From G963665925 sp963676345 (GTDB lineage Bacteria; Bacillota; Clostridia; Peptostreptococcales; Acidaminobacteraceae), in NCBI GenBank assembly GCA_963676345.2, contig CAXXTS010000003.1:1-64000 (forward strand): a stretch of DNA of 64,000 nucleotides, given 5' to 3'. A model generated the notes under the pieces. That model ran no database searches. It saw only the letters and a list, made by a program, of their open reading frames with translations, and had not been told where the DNA came from. The position numbers and the translations under genes were made by a program. Below, piece after piece: positions 18,018 to 26,999 of this stretch. Every line of letters starts with the position of its first letter. The stretch's first letter is position 1.

Positions 18018-20126
18018 ATGAAAACAAGCATTGAAATTAACGAGGCAATAAAGGCTTTAACCAGCCGTGAAATTACAGAGTTGGAAGAGGCTTATCAAGG
18101 TCTGGATTATTTAAATAAACTAAATAAAGGGCAACAGATTGCTGCGACAAGGGAGAATGGCAATTATCTGGTTATCGCAGGGCCTGGAACAGGCAAGACA
18201 CACACCCTTGTTTACAGGGTGTTACACTTAATCAAAAAAGGTGTTGATCCCAAGTCGATTGTAATCATTACCTTTACGCGCAAAGCCGGGAATGTGCTTA
18301 GTGAAAGGCTGGCCTGGCTCCTTCCAAATGTGGCACTAGGTTTTGTAGGGACATTTCATGCTTTTGCCAATCACATCAGTCAGCTGATAGGCAGCGAGTC
18401 ACCTATATCAAAGTTTCGTCTTCTTGACAGTGAAGATGACATGGCAGTGCATAAGCTTGTCATGGCGGACTTTGGACAGTTTAATAAAAGGCAAAGCGCA
18501 AAGGGCCTCCAAAAGATGTTGTCCTACTGCTGCAATACTGGACTGAGTGTGAAAGAGTATATTCAGAAGTTTGACCTGCGAAAGATGCAAGAGGATGCAG
18601 AGAATATTCAGACCTACATGCAAGTCTATGAGAAGTATAAAGTCGATCATATGCTTGCCAATTATGATGATATGATTTCAGTTATTAGCCGGTATCTTGA
18701 AAAAGAGGGAACAGAAGATGTAACAGCGCCATTTGAATATCTGATGATAGATGAGTATCAGGACACCAATCAAATGCAGCTGAATTTTGTAAAGCGTCTT
18801 AAAGTTAAAAATGTCATGGCTATTGGCGATGACTTTCAAGGAATTTATGCTTTTCGCGGTGCCGATCATAGAATTATCTTGAATTTCTACAATGATTTCA
18901 CTGCGCCTCAAATGATAAAACTGACGGAGAATTACAGGTCGACTGATCAGATTGTCGGATGGACGAATCAGACAATTGAGCGCTCGAAATTAGGCTATCA
19001 TAAAGCCCTAAAAGCAGCTACTGATAAAGACGGGGCGGTTAAGGTTGTATCTGGCGCCTCGCTTGAACGTCATAAGTCTTTTGTGCTCAGTAACATCAAG
19101 CAAAATTCTGATAAAACCCATGCCTTGATTTATCGGTACAATAAGAATCGTACTGTATTTGAAAAGGCCCTCATAGCAGAAAATATTGACTATGTCGTTT
19201 ATGGCGGTATACGCCTGCTTGAAAGAAAACATGTTAAAGATGCACTCAGTTTTCTTATGGTTTATTTAAACCGAAGAGACATAGTGGGTTACAACCGCAT
19301 TTTGACACTCCTGCCGGGAATTGGCGTGAAAACGGCAAAACGGCTTATTAAAACCGATATGGAAGACATATCATTTTTAAAGGGGGACAAGCGTGGGCTC
19401 GTTCAATCCGTTAAAGACGTACTGTCATTTAAGGGGGATAAAGCAGAACTCTTTGACCAGATTACAGACTTCTATTTTTCAATTTATGAAAATATTGAGT
19501 CTGATTACTACACAAAAGAAGAAATTGCAGAGGACTTTAAATTGGTCAGAGACCTGCTGATTACATTTGATGCCCTTGAAAACTTTATAGTCAATATTAT
19601 TTTAGACCCAGTGGTCGATTTGAAAAAAGGCAAGAATCCCAAAGTGGTTTTGACAACCATACATTCGGCTAAGGGGCTAGAGTTTGACTGTGTCTACTAC
19701 TTTCATACTCATGACTGGTATAAAAATTATGATCTGGAGACACTGGAAGAAGATCGTAGGCTTTTTTATGTGGGCATATCCAGGGCAAAAGAGGACCTAT
19801 ATGTGTTTGACCATACAGAAATTAAGCGGTCTTTCGAAGATATTTTAAGAGATTTTGACAGCTTACCACTGCTAAAAGAGCCTGCGCAGAAGCACTGTGA
19901 TACACCGCAATTAGATACAGCAGTAAAAAATCCGCCATCAGATTGTCTGCCTGCTAAGAAGGGGGCAAATAGGTCTAAAACCGGCCAAGAGATGGCTGAA
20001 ATAGTCGAGGATGAATCTGGTACAAAGGTTGATCAGAAGGAAGTTGTAAAAAAGGAAGCTGTAAGTAAGCGAGCTGATAGGCTAGACAATGTCATTCATG
20101 TAGATTTTTCGAGTAGAAGAAAATGA
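18018..20126 (+). CDS. UvrD/PcrA-like superfamily 1 ATP-dependent DNA helicase
   Basis: 702 residues with the SF1A helicase motif set: Walker A AGPGTGKT (~54-61), Walker B and motif II DEYQDTNQ (~243-250), motif III GDDFQGIYAFRGA (~270), motif V TIHSAKGLEFD (~547) and motif VI VGISRAKEDLYVF (~590). It would unwind DNA 3' to 5' in repair or recombination. It is shorter than typical PcrA/UvrD (~720-740). The last ~90 residues are a low-complexity, lysine/glutamate-rich tail instead of the usual Tudor-like RNA-polymerase-binding end. GAGGTGG precedes the ATG, and a LexA box overlaps the promoter. A distinct UvrD-like paralogue rather than the housekeeping pcrA is possible, because no ligA or pcrB neighbour is present. 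Confidence 0.93.
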   Translation: MKTSIEINEAIKALTSREITELEEAYQGLDYLNKLNKGQQIAATRENGNYLVIAGPGTGKTHTLVYRVLHLIKKGVDPKSIVIITFTRKAGNVLSERLAWLLPNVALGFVGTFHAFANHISQLIGSESPISKFRLLDSEDDMAVHKLVMADFGQFNKRQSAKGLQKMLSYCCNTGLSVKEYIQKFDLRKMQEDAENIQTYMQVYEKYKVDHMLANYDDMISVISRYLEKEGTEDVTAPFEYLMIDEYQDTNQMQLNFVKRLKVKNVMAIGDDFQGIYAFRGADHRIILNFYNDFTAPQMIKLTENYRSTDQIVGWTNQTIERSKLGYHKALKAATDKDGAVKVVSGASLERHKSFVLSNIKQNSDKTHALIYRYNKNRTVFEKALIAENIDYVVYGGIRLLERKHVKDALSFLMVYLNRRDIVGYNRILTLLPGIGVKTAKRLIKTDMEDISFLKGDKRGLVQSVKDVLSFKGDKAELFDQITDFYFSIYENIESDYYTKEEIAEDFKLVRDLLITFDALENFIVNIILDPVVDLKKGKNPKVVLTTIHSAKGLEFDCVYYFHTHDWYKNYDLETLEEDRRLFYVGISRAKEDLYVFDHTEIKRSFEDILRDFDSLPLLKEPAQKHCDTPQLDTAVKNPPSDCLPAKKGANRSKTGQEMAEIVEDESGTKVDQKEVVKKEAVSKRADRLDNVIHVDFSSRRK

Positions 20127-20145
20127 AAAGATTTATAGCCAACAC

Positions 20146-20181
20146 AAAGACCCCATTCATATTAAATAATGGGGTCTTTTC
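20146..20181. terminator. Bidirectional terminator after the helicase gene
   Basis: AAAGACCCCATT and AATGGGGTCTTT form a perfect 12-bp stem around a 10-base loop, with A and T tracts on the two sides. It separates the helicase gene from the convergent small gene at 20227. Confidence 0.9.
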
Positions 20182-20226
20182 ATTGAACTTAGTTTCAATA
20201 TCATATGTATTTTGCGAACTATACGC

Positions 20227-20586
20227 CTAAATGTAATCAGATAAGTTCATAGTCTTAATGGAAGTGTTTAAGCGGGTGAATTCAGTCTCGACAGGACTCT
20301 TTTCTTTACGTTCACTATACTGCTTAAGCGCCTTGCCGTAGTCGGAATCCATAGCAATTTCCTGCAGAACCTGTCGCTCGTCACCTTTTCCAATCAGTTC
20401 GATTGAATAGGTGTCTTCATTTTGTACTAAAACAGTATTTTCTGTGAGCATGGTTTCATGATTATCTTCAGATGTTTCTGTTTGAACAAGGTCATCCTTC
20501 TCAGTATCCTTGATATGCTTATTGTAAACATCGCTTTCATACATTCGCTTTTGCGAACTTTGAATCATATTTGAGCTGATTCTCAT
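20227..20586 (-). CDS. Small hypothetical protein, predicted cytoplasmic
   Basis: About 119 residues from the ATG at 20586, chosen because AAAGGAG lies six bases upstream; a start nine codons earlier lacks a site. The protein is hydrophilic, with no signal peptide or membrane segment. An Asp/Glu/Thr-rich central part is followed by a conserved-looking end (YGKALKQYSERKEKSPVETE). No family is recognised. It is convergent with the helicase gene and has no evident operon partner. Confidence 0.7.
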   Translation of the reverse strand: MRISSNMIQSSQKRMYESDVYNKHIKDTEKDDLVQTETSEDNHETMLTENTVLVQNEDTYSIELIGKGDERQVLQEIAMDSDYGKALKQYSERKEKSPVETEFTRLNTSIKTMNLSDYI

Positions 20587-20734
20587 AAAAAACTCCTTTC
20601 GTTTTGACTGCACCCATATTAAGTATCGACCGATTTTCTAGAGAGTTTAAGAGAATTATTCGTTAGGTGTTCACGTGTTTTAAACATTCAACTTCAGCTC
20701 AGAAACAATACGGGTATTTTCTTCAATTACCAAA

Positions 20735-20777
20735 TGGGAGAATCTCAAAGGCAAGAGATTCTCTCATGTTTTTTTGT
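20735..20777 (+). terminator. Orphan intrinsic terminator on the plus strand
   Basis: A strong hairpin (GAGAATCTC with GAGATTCTC, extended to 12 pairs with one wobble) is followed by TGTTTTTTT. No annotated plus-strand gene ends here; the nearest upstream gene on this strand stops 600 bases earlier behind its own terminator. It may end a small RNA or act as a leader attenuator for the gene at 21000. The rest of 20587-20999 holds only the upstream region of the small minus-strand gene and the promoter at 20911. Confidence 0.75.
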
Positions 20778-20910
20778 TTAAATTAAAAATGGGTGCCAGT
20801 AAACATTTGTTAAGTACGTTTTTTCAAATATGGTTTCCTATATAAAGAAGGATTCAGAACATGTGGTGCGCGCTGGTTCTGACATTGACTGAATATTCTA
20901 GAAATACATA

Positions 20911-20919
20911 TGATATAAT
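20911..20919 (+). promoter_or_regulatory. Extended -10 promoter candidate for the membrane protein gene at 21000
   Basis: TGATATAAT is a perfect extended -10 element (TGnTATAAT). No good -35 lies 17 bases upstream, which is normal for extended -10 promoters. Confidence 0.55.
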
Positions 20920-20999
20920 GTTTAAATGGAAATACAATCTATAAATGGAATGATACAGAATTACAATATTGGATAAATTCGTGCGACCTGGAGGTTGGT

Positions 21000-21593
21000 T
21001 TGAAAAGAAATTTGATTCACTATATAGGTTTATGCATGGTGGTACTCTACATCATAAGCGTGCGGTTTTACGATGTGAACGTCATATCGACTATATTCAT
21101 TACGATTTTTACCATGGTGGGTGGAATCGCTATCTGGATTCAGCTTAAGGGGGAACGCGATATTAAAGAAGCAGAGTTCTTGATGAATTATCATGCGAGC
21201 TTTGTTTCCAATATGGCATTTACATCTATTCAGAAAAAACTTGAGGACTACGCCAAAGGCGCGTGCAGCGCGGACGTTATACGAAATATCGAACGACAAG
21301 ACTTAATCAATTATCTGGTATATTTGAAGGGTCTAGCCGCACTCATAAATAAAGGGGTGCTTCATTTAAGGACAATAGATGATATGTACTCGTATCGTTT
21401 TTTTCTGGCCGTGAATAACCCGGTTGTTCAGGAACTGGAGCTGGTGCCAGATGCACAATACTACAAGGGATGCTATACACTTCATAAGGCCTGGAAAAAG
21501 TACAAACTTACAAAGGGCTTGACTGTCTTACAAGAAGAAACCTGTCTTGAAAAGGTTGAATGTTATAATCAGTATGCCAATGAAACGTGGTAA
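21000..21593 (+). CDS. Hypothetical membrane protein with two N-terminal TM segments
   Basis: 197 residues from a TTG start preceded by CTGGAGG. Two hydrophobic segments at residues ~7-24 and ~28-48 form a membrane hairpin. They are followed by a ~145-residue soluble region with helical character and two late cysteines (CYTLHKAWKKY and ETCLEKVECYNQ). No named family is recognised with confidence. It is monocistronic, ended by the hairpin at 21641. Confidence 0.75.
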   Translation: MKRNLIHYIGLCMVVLYIISVRFYDVNVISTIFITIFTMVGGIAIWIQLKGERDIKEAEFLMNYHASFVSNMAFTSIQKKLEDYAKGACSADVIRNIERQDLINYLVYLKGLAALINKGVLHLRTIDDMYSYRFFLAVNNPVVQELELVPDAQYYKGCYTLHKAWKKYKLTKGLTVLQEETCLEKVECYNQYANETW

Positions 21594-21640
21594 TACCAGA
21601 ACTGACGAGAAAAGTATAGTTAATGTGTATGAATGGATTA

Positions 21641-21697
21641 AAAAGACCCCTCTAAGAAGAACATGCTTGTTTAAGCCTTTTCTCTGAGGGGTCTTCA
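21641..21697. terminator. Bidirectional terminator between convergent genes
   Basis: AAGACCCCTC pairs with GAGGGGTCTT around a 33-base loop, with flanking A and T tracts. It separates the membrane protein gene from the substrate-binding lipoprotein gene. Confidence 0.8.
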
Positions 21698-21781
21698 TTG
21701 TATGTTTCCTGACTAAATTATATAGATAAAGTCATCGAGCAAATTTACAAAAGCAAAACCATAGGATTCATCGACTGGGCA

Positions 21782-22702
21782 CTACTTGATATAGTCTAGT
21801 GCAGTTAATGCATCATAAGTATAGGTGTCCTCAATGAGAGCCTTTTCAAGCATCCACTTTGAAGTGACATCAAATGTGTAAGTATCTGGTGGGGCTGCTT
21901 TTTCGTAAACTGGCATTTTATACGTGTCTTTGAGCGCCCCAGGGAAGCCAAGCTGTTCTTCCAGAACTGGGAAGTAGGTCTCCATATCAGTCTTGTTCAG
22001 ATAATCAACCGCCTCGTTGTATGCCGCATACATTTTTTTTACGGCCTCCGGTTTCTCGCTCAGTACGCTGTCATTCATAATGAAAATGCCAGGATAGAGG
22101 TCTGTTTCAGCTGTTGAACCGATACGTGTTCCACGGATCATAGCCGCAGAAGCAAGCGGATCAGGCAGTGTTGCACCTGTTAATTCACCTGTATCAAGTA
22201 GTTGAAGGCGAACGGGCATCTGGGGAATAGCCACCTTGTTCAAAGTCTTGTCAAAACCGAGTCTGTCTGCAATTTGTTCAGTGGCAAAATCTATGACCGT
22301 GTTTGAAGAAAGACCGATTTTTATATCCTGAGTCTTCAAGAAGGCTTCAGAAGTCATTTCTGGTGCAGAAACCATTATGTAATCTCCATAGGTTGCTGAA
22401 GTCATTTTCACATCAAAGCCGGATTGCTCGTAAAAAAAGATTGTGAGCATATCTGCCATGGCGCCATCAAGTGCACCAGTTTGAAGCGCGGCGTCTCTGT
22501 CAAGGGCGCTTCTATAGACTTGAATATCTACATCAAGCCCCTGTTCTTCAAAGAAGTGCTCTTGTTGTGCCATAATGAATGGGACAGCGCCCACATCGGC
22601 CATGACACCAATGGTCAGCTTCTCGGGCGTCTTTTGCGCACAGCCGCTTAGACCAGCTATAATGAGAACAAAGCTGAGTATAAGACTAAAATTTTTCTTC
22701 AT
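21782..22702 (-). CDS. ABC transporter substrate-binding lipoprotein, NMT1/THI5 (SsuA-like) family
   Basis: 306 residues from the ATG at 22702, which has AAAGGAG six bases upstream; an in-frame start 12 codons earlier lacks one and would disrupt the signal peptide. The N-terminus is a lipoprotein signal with lipobox LSGC, so the protein is tethered outside the membrane. The rest matches type-2 periplasmic-binding proteins of the NMT1/THI5/SsuA group (IGVMADVGAVPFIMAQQEHFF, then LDVDIQVYRSALDRDAALQTGALDGAM). These bind small aromatic, sulfonate or pyrimidine-type ligands. It is divergent from the ubiD-ubiA-ubiX operon, which carries a matching ATPase and permease with no binding protein of their own, so the three probably form one importer. 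Confidence 0.9.
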   Translation of the reverse strand: MKKNFSLILSFVLIIAGLSGCAQKTPEKLTIGVMADVGAVPFIMAQQEHFFEEQGLDVDIQVYRSALDRDAALQTGALDGAMADMLTIFFYEQSGFDVKMTSATYGDYIMVSAPEMTSEAFLKTQDIKIGLSSNTVIDFATEQIADRLGFDKTLNKVAIPQMPVRLQLLDTGELTGATLPDPLASAAMIRGTRIGSTAETDLYPGIFIMNDSVLSEKPEAVKKMYAAYNEAVDYLNKTDMETYFPVLEEQLGFPGALKDTYKMPVYEKAAPPDTYTFDVTSKWMLEKALIEDTYTYDALTALDYIK

Positions 22703-22977
22703 GGTAAACTCCTTTTCGATAAGAATCATACAGTGCATGAAGCACTGAGCTGAGTCTGAATCAATCAGACCTAGCTATTATAACATTTATTGGGCATTAT
22801 AATTTTTTCTCGAATTTAGTTCATTAAGTAAGCCTTAATAGGTGGTTTTGAAACTTTGTGATGACCAAAAAGTACTATATTATATTAGTGTGACAAAACT
22901 TTATCATATAGACAAAACCCTTATATTAGGAGGGGTCAAAATACAGGATAAATGCAGTAATGGCATATGGAGGAATT

Positions 22978-24744
22978 ATGATTTTCAAAGACTTGCCCAG
23001 CTACTTGGACGAACTGAAAAAACGGGATCTGCTTGAGACCATCGATGTCGAAGTGGACCCCATACTTGAAATTACAGAAATTGCAGACCGAGTGTCTAAG
23101 AAATACGGTAGGGCGCTTATGTTTAATAATGTCAAAGGCTCTGATTACCCATTGGTTATAAATACAATGGGAACCTATGAGAGATTGAATCTAGGGCTTG
23201 GTGTAGAACACCTAGATGAAATTGCAGATGAAATTGAAGACTATATGAACCTGAGTGCCTATGCGACCATTTGGGGGAAACTGAAATCCATTCCCAAACT
23301 TGCACCCTTGCCATTCATCTTTCCAAGAACCGTTAAACATGCTCCTTGTCAGGAAGTCATAGAAGAGCCCGACCTAGATACACTGCCCATTATCAAGGCA
23401 TGGCCCCAGGACGGTGGGCGCTATATTACGCTGCCGCTTGTCTTTACAAAGGATCCTGTTTCCGGTCAGCAAAATGTCGGCATGTACAGGCTGCAGGTCT
23501 ATGATCACAAGACAACGGGCATGCATTGGCACTTACATAAGGATGGCAAGGAAATCTACGAGAATTACCGCAAACTTGGCAAGAAAATGCCGGTGGCGGT
23601 GGCACTAGGGTGTGACCCAGCAACCATTTATGCAGCAACAGCGCCGCTTCCTAAAATGGTAGATGAAATGATTTTTGCAGGCTATTTAAAAAAGCGTCCC
23701 ATTGAAATGGTTAAGTGTGTGACATCAGACATAAAAGTACCTGCCCATGCAGAGTTTATTCTTGAAGGGTATGTGGATCTTGAGGAGTTAAGGTGTGAGG
23801 GCCCCTTCGGAGACCATACGGGCTATTATTCCCTGGAAGATGATTATCCGGTTTTTCATCTTGAAAAAATCACACGCAAGAAAAAACCAGTTTACCCGAC
23901 GACCATTGTGGGCAAGCCCCCTATGGAAGACTGCTATTTAGGCAAGGCCACTGAGCGAATTTTTCTGCCTCTGATGAAAATTCAAGTGCCGGAGATTGTA
24001 GATATTGATTTTCCTCTTGAAGGGGTGTTCCATAACTGCGTCATTGTTTCAATGAATAAGGCCTACCCAATGCAGGCTAACAAGCTTATGTATGCCCTTT
24101 GGGGTCTTGGACAAATGATGTACACAAAGATGATTATCGTTGTGGATGCTGAAGTCGATGTACACGATTACAAGGCCGTAGTACAGGCTATTGCACAAAA
24201 CGCCACATCTAGGTCATGCTACACCATTACAGAAGGCCCGCTGGATGCGCTGGATCATGCATCTAATAGAGCCTTCCAAGGATTCAGGCTGGGGATTGAC
24301 GCGACTATAGGCTTGCCGCTGGAAAACAAGACAAAGGGATTCGAAATAAACCCTGAAGCCATTCAGGCTGGTTTGAAGTGCGGCATGCTCGGCGCCCAGA
24401 TACGCACTGAGAACTTTGCCAAGGACAAGGGTATTGGGGCTAAAGCCTATATGCTGGATAAAATGGCATCAGAGCCACAGCTTCGATTTCTCATTCTTGT
24501 AGATGGCTGGATCGATATCAGCTGTTTATCGACGGTTTCGTGGAAGATATTCAATAACATTGATCCAAAGAGGGATATGATTATTGAAACAAGACCAGAC
24601 GGTAGACTGTTTGTCGGGATTGATGCGACGAAAAAAGGGGTTGAAGACGGCCTCATGCGTCCTTGGCCAGATGACATTGTCATGAGCGATGCTATTAAGG
24701 AGAAAGTGGATAAAAGGTGGTCAGCATATGGAATTCGTGACTAA
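22978..24744 (+). CDS. UbiD family prenyl-FMN-dependent (de)carboxylase, MqnL-like
   Basis: 588 residues from the ATG at 22978 (GGAGG four bases upstream). It has the UbiD hallmarks: the conserved EGPFGDHTGYYS segment near residue 275, and a second half with GVFHNCVIVSMNK and YPMQANKLMYALWG. UbiD enzymes use prenylated FMN to decarboxylate aromatic or alpha,beta-unsaturated acids. The length matches UbiD proteins of menaquinone synthesis, such as MqnL of the futalosine route. It is the first gene of an operon that also encodes the cofactor synthase (UbiX) and a prenyltransferase (UbiA), which argues for a prenylated aromatic acid as substrate. The exact substrate is an inference. Confidence 0.93.
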   Translation: MIFKDLPSYLDELKKRDLLETIDVEVDPILEITEIADRVSKKYGRALMFNNVKGSDYPLVINTMGTYERLNLGLGVEHLDEIADEIEDYMNLSAYATIWGKLKSIPKLAPLPFIFPRTVKHAPCQEVIEEPDLDTLPIIKAWPQDGGRYITLPLVFTKDPVSGQQNVGMYRLQVYDHKTTGMHWHLHKDGKEIYENYRKLGKKMPVAVALGCDPATIYAATAPLPKMVDEMIFAGYLKKRPIEMVKCVTSDIKVPAHAEFILEGYVDLEELRCEGPFGDHTGYYSLEDDYPVFHLEKITRKKKPVYPTTIVGKPPMEDCYLGKATERIFLPLMKIQVPEIVDIDFPLEGVFHNCVIVSMNKAYPMQANKLMYALWGLGQMMYTKMIIVVDAEVDVHDYKAVVQAIAQNATSRSCYTITEGPLDALDHASNRAFQGFRLGIDATIGLPLENKTKGFEINPEAIQAGLKCGMLGAQIRTENFAKDKGIGAKAYMLDKMASEPQLRFLILVDGWIDISCLSTVSWKIFNNIDPKRDMIIETRPDGRLFVGIDATKKGVEDGLMRPWPDDIVMSDAIKEKVDKRWSAYGIRD

Positions 24745-25597
24745 AATTAAGAACAGGCTAAACACATATGGTGAACTGGTCATGTTTTCACACACACTGT
24801 TTTCACTGCCCTTTGCACTGATGGCAATGATCCTTGCTGCCGGGGGGCTGCCAGATGGCAAATTGATATTTTGGATACTGCTGTGTCTGTTTGCCGGCAG
24901 AAACGGGGCAAATGCCCTCAATCGGTATGTAGATGCAGACATTGATGCCAAGAATCCCCGAACAAGCGAACGACACATTCCCGCGGGGCTTGTAAAGAAA
25001 AAAGAAGCCCTGATCATAACCGGAGTTTGCTATATTGTATTTGTATTTGGTGCCTATAATATCAACACACTGTGTTTTTTTCTATCGCCAGTGGCATTGA
25101 CCCTTTTCACGCTCTACTCCTATACGAAGCGATTTACATGGCTTTGCCACGTCATTCTGGGCATAACCTGCGCAGGCGCGCCAGTTGGAGCATGGCTGGC
25201 AGTACGCGGTGCTTTTGGTTTGGAGCCGATTGCCATAGCGGCAGTTGTGACCTTTTGGGTTTCCGGTTTTGATATTATTTACGGGACACAAGATATCGAT
25301 TTTGATAGAGCGCAAGGGCTGTTTTCAATACCGGCCAGATTTGGCTATCGTGGCGGACTCTGGATTGCACGCGCCCTGCACTTTGTAATGTGGTGCATAT
25401 TGCTTTTACTTTACGCATTTACGGCCTGGGGAAGCTTTTACCTAGCGGGAGTATTGCTCAGTGGAGGTCTGCTTATTTTTGAACACTGGATGGTTGATCC
25501 TAAGAACCGATTTAAAATGAACATGGCATCTTATCATATCAATCAGATTATTTCCGTGCTATTACTCGTTACATCAACAATAGATATGTTTATATAG
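24728..25597 (+). CDS. UbiA family prenyltransferase, MqnP-like
   Basis: 289 residues from the ATG at 24728, inside the last codons of ubiD (17-bp overlap) with AAGGTGG upstream, so translation is probably coupled. It is a multi-span membrane protein with about eight to nine hydrophobic helices. Both aspartate-rich motifs of the family are present: NRYVDADIDAKN with the following RTSERHIPAG, and YGTQDIDFDRAQG. These bind the Mg-diphosphate of a polyprenyl donor for transfer to an aromatic acid. FSHTLFSLPFALMAM at the N-terminus is typical of MqnP/UbiA-type enzymes of quinone synthesis. The acceptor is unknown. Confidence 0.93.
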   Translation: MEFVTKIKNRLNTYGELVMFSHTLFSLPFALMAMILAAGGLPDGKLIFWILLCLFAGRNGANALNRYVDADIDAKNPRTSERHIPAGLVKKKEALIITGVCYIVFVFGAYNINTLCFFLSPVALTLFTLYSYTKRFTWLCHVILGITCAGAPVGAWLAVRGAFGLEPIAIAAVVTFWVSGFDIIYGTQDIDFDRAQGLFSIPARFGYRGGLWIARALHFVMWCILLLLYAFTAWGSFYLAGVLLSGGLLIFEHWMVDPKNRFKMNMASYHINQIISVLLLVTSTIDMFI

Positions 25598-25606
25598 GAG
25601 CTAAAA

Positions 25607-26197
25607 ATGAAAAGAGTTGTTGTAGGCATTACTGGTGCAAGCGGCAGTGTTCTTGCAAAGTGTGCTGTTGAAAGCCTGCTTGATTTAGGACATGAGGTGC
25701 ATGTTGTATTTTCAAAGCAGGGCGAAAAGGTTTTTCCATTTGAGCTGGAGCTTGACATAGAAACTTGGGTAAGTGGACTTCAAAATAAAAGAGGCAGACT
25801 TATTGTGCATGATAACGAAAATATGTTTTCAAGACTGGCAAGCGGCTCCTATTCGGTAGATGCAAGCCTAATTATTCCCTGTAGTGTGGGCACTATTTCA
25901 AGGGTTGCACAAGGCAGTTCGGATACGCTTTTGACACGGGTGTGTGATGTTGCAATTAAGGAGCAGAGAAAGCTTGTCATGGTTATTAGAGAAACACCAC
26001 TTTCGAGCATCCATCTCGAAAATATGCTCAAGCTGTCAAGAACAGGTGTCCTCATCATGCCCCCTGTACCACCGTATTACCATAAGCCAAAGACCCTTGA
26101 AGAGAGTACGCGCCTGTCTGTCGGAAGAATTATCAGGCTGCTTGGCATAGAAAATGAATTGCATGAAGAATGGTGTGATCCCAATGATTCAATTTAA
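25607..26197 (+). CDS. ubiX: UbiX family flavin prenyltransferase, MqnM-like
   Basis: 196 residues, the usual length of UbiX/Pad1. The N-terminal FMN-binding GITGASGSV is at residues 7-15, and IPCSVGTISRVAQGSSDTLL carries the second conserved segment. UbiX attaches a dimethylallyl group to FMN to make the cofactor used by UbiD. GGAG lies seven bases upstream of the ATG, nine bases after ubiA. Its place in the operon directly supports an active prenyl-FMN-dependent UbiD step. Confidence 0.95.
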   Translation: MKRVVVGITGASGSVLAKCAVESLLDLGHEVHVVFSKQGEKVFPFELELDIETWVSGLQNKRGRLIVHDNENMFSRLASGSYSVDASLIIPCSVGTISRVAQGSSDTLLTRVCDVAIKEQRKLVMVIRETPLSSIHLENMLKLSRTGVLIMPPVPPYYHKPKTLEESTRLSVGRIIRLLGIENELHEEWCDPNDSI

Positions 26198-26999
26198 GAA
26201 TTACTCAGTTGCATATGGTGCCAATGTGGTTTTAAAAGACCTTAACTTTGATATTGAACTCGGCAAAACCTATGCAGTTGTGGGACCGTCAGGATGTGGC
26301 AAGACCACACTGGCCTATAGCATATCTGGCCTGCTTCCAGACGCTGCGAGGTGTTCAGGCATTTGTGATAAAGGTCAGCGCCACTTGATTTCTACAGTAC
26401 TTCAGGAGTATGGACTTTTTCCATGGAAGACTGTATATGAAAATGTCGCCCTTCCCTTAATGCTTAGAAGCGCATCGTTAAAAAGCATGTCTTTACAATC
26501 GAGTCATAAAAAAATGATCAAGGAAGACTTGGAGGCGCCTGTGGAGCAGGCAGCACCTATTCAAGGTAAACAGGATATCAAGACAAGGGTTGAGGCGGTT
26601 TTGAGTCAGCTGGGCATAGGCACATTTACAAGTCGCTATCCCCACGAACTCAGTGGTGGTCAGAAACAGCGGGTGGCTATTGGTAGAGCCCTTATTTCTG
26701 AGCCAGACTTAATCGTAATGGATGAACCCTTTTCTTCTGTTGATACTATTACGCGAGAGCAGCTTCAAGAAGACTTAAAAGTGTTGGTCAAGGCCCGTCA
26801 AATGACCCTTTTTCTGGTGACGCATAATATTGAAGAAGCTGTATATTTGGCTCAGAAGATACTCGTTCTAGACTGGACAGGCACCTTGGTTCAGGTTTTT
26901 GATAATCCGTGCCACAGCCTTCAAAACAGTCGTGAGCAAGGGGCATTTTACGAGATGTGTATTGAAATTAGAAAATGCATGAAGGGTGGTGATGCATAA
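26184..26999 (+). CDS. ABC transporter ATP-binding protein (SsuB/TauB-like)
   Basis: 271 residues from the ATG at 26184, overlapping ubiX by 14 bp; an earlier in-frame ATG at 26154 is also possible. Walker A is GPSGCGKTT, the Q-loop VLQEYGLFPWK, the signature LSGGQKQR and Walker B LIVMDEP. This is the ATPase of a nitrate/sulfonate/taurine-type importer. Between the Q-loop and the signature there is an extra hydrophilic stretch of about 35 residues compared with SsuB-type ATPases. The permease follows with a 1-base overlap. The lipoprotein at 21782 is the likely binding partner. Confidence 0.93.
   Translation: MIQFKNYSVAYGANVVLKDLNFDIELGKTYAVVGPSGCGKTTLAYSISGLLPDAARCSGICDKGQRHLISTVLQEYGLFPWKTVYENVALPLMLRSASLKSMSLQSSHKKMIKEDLEAPVEQAAPIQGKQDIKTRVEAVLSQLGIGTFTSRYPHELSGGQKQRVAIGRALISEPDLIVMDEPFSSVDTITREQLQEDLKVLVKARQMTLFLVTHNIEEAVYLAQKILVLDWTGTLVQVFDNPCHSLQNSREQGAFYEMCIEIRKCMKGGDA

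Noticed and set aside
22842..23036. 64-codon open frame ahead of ubiD
   Set aside because: It overlaps the start of ubiD in another frame. The strong ribosome binding site belongs to the ATG at 22978.
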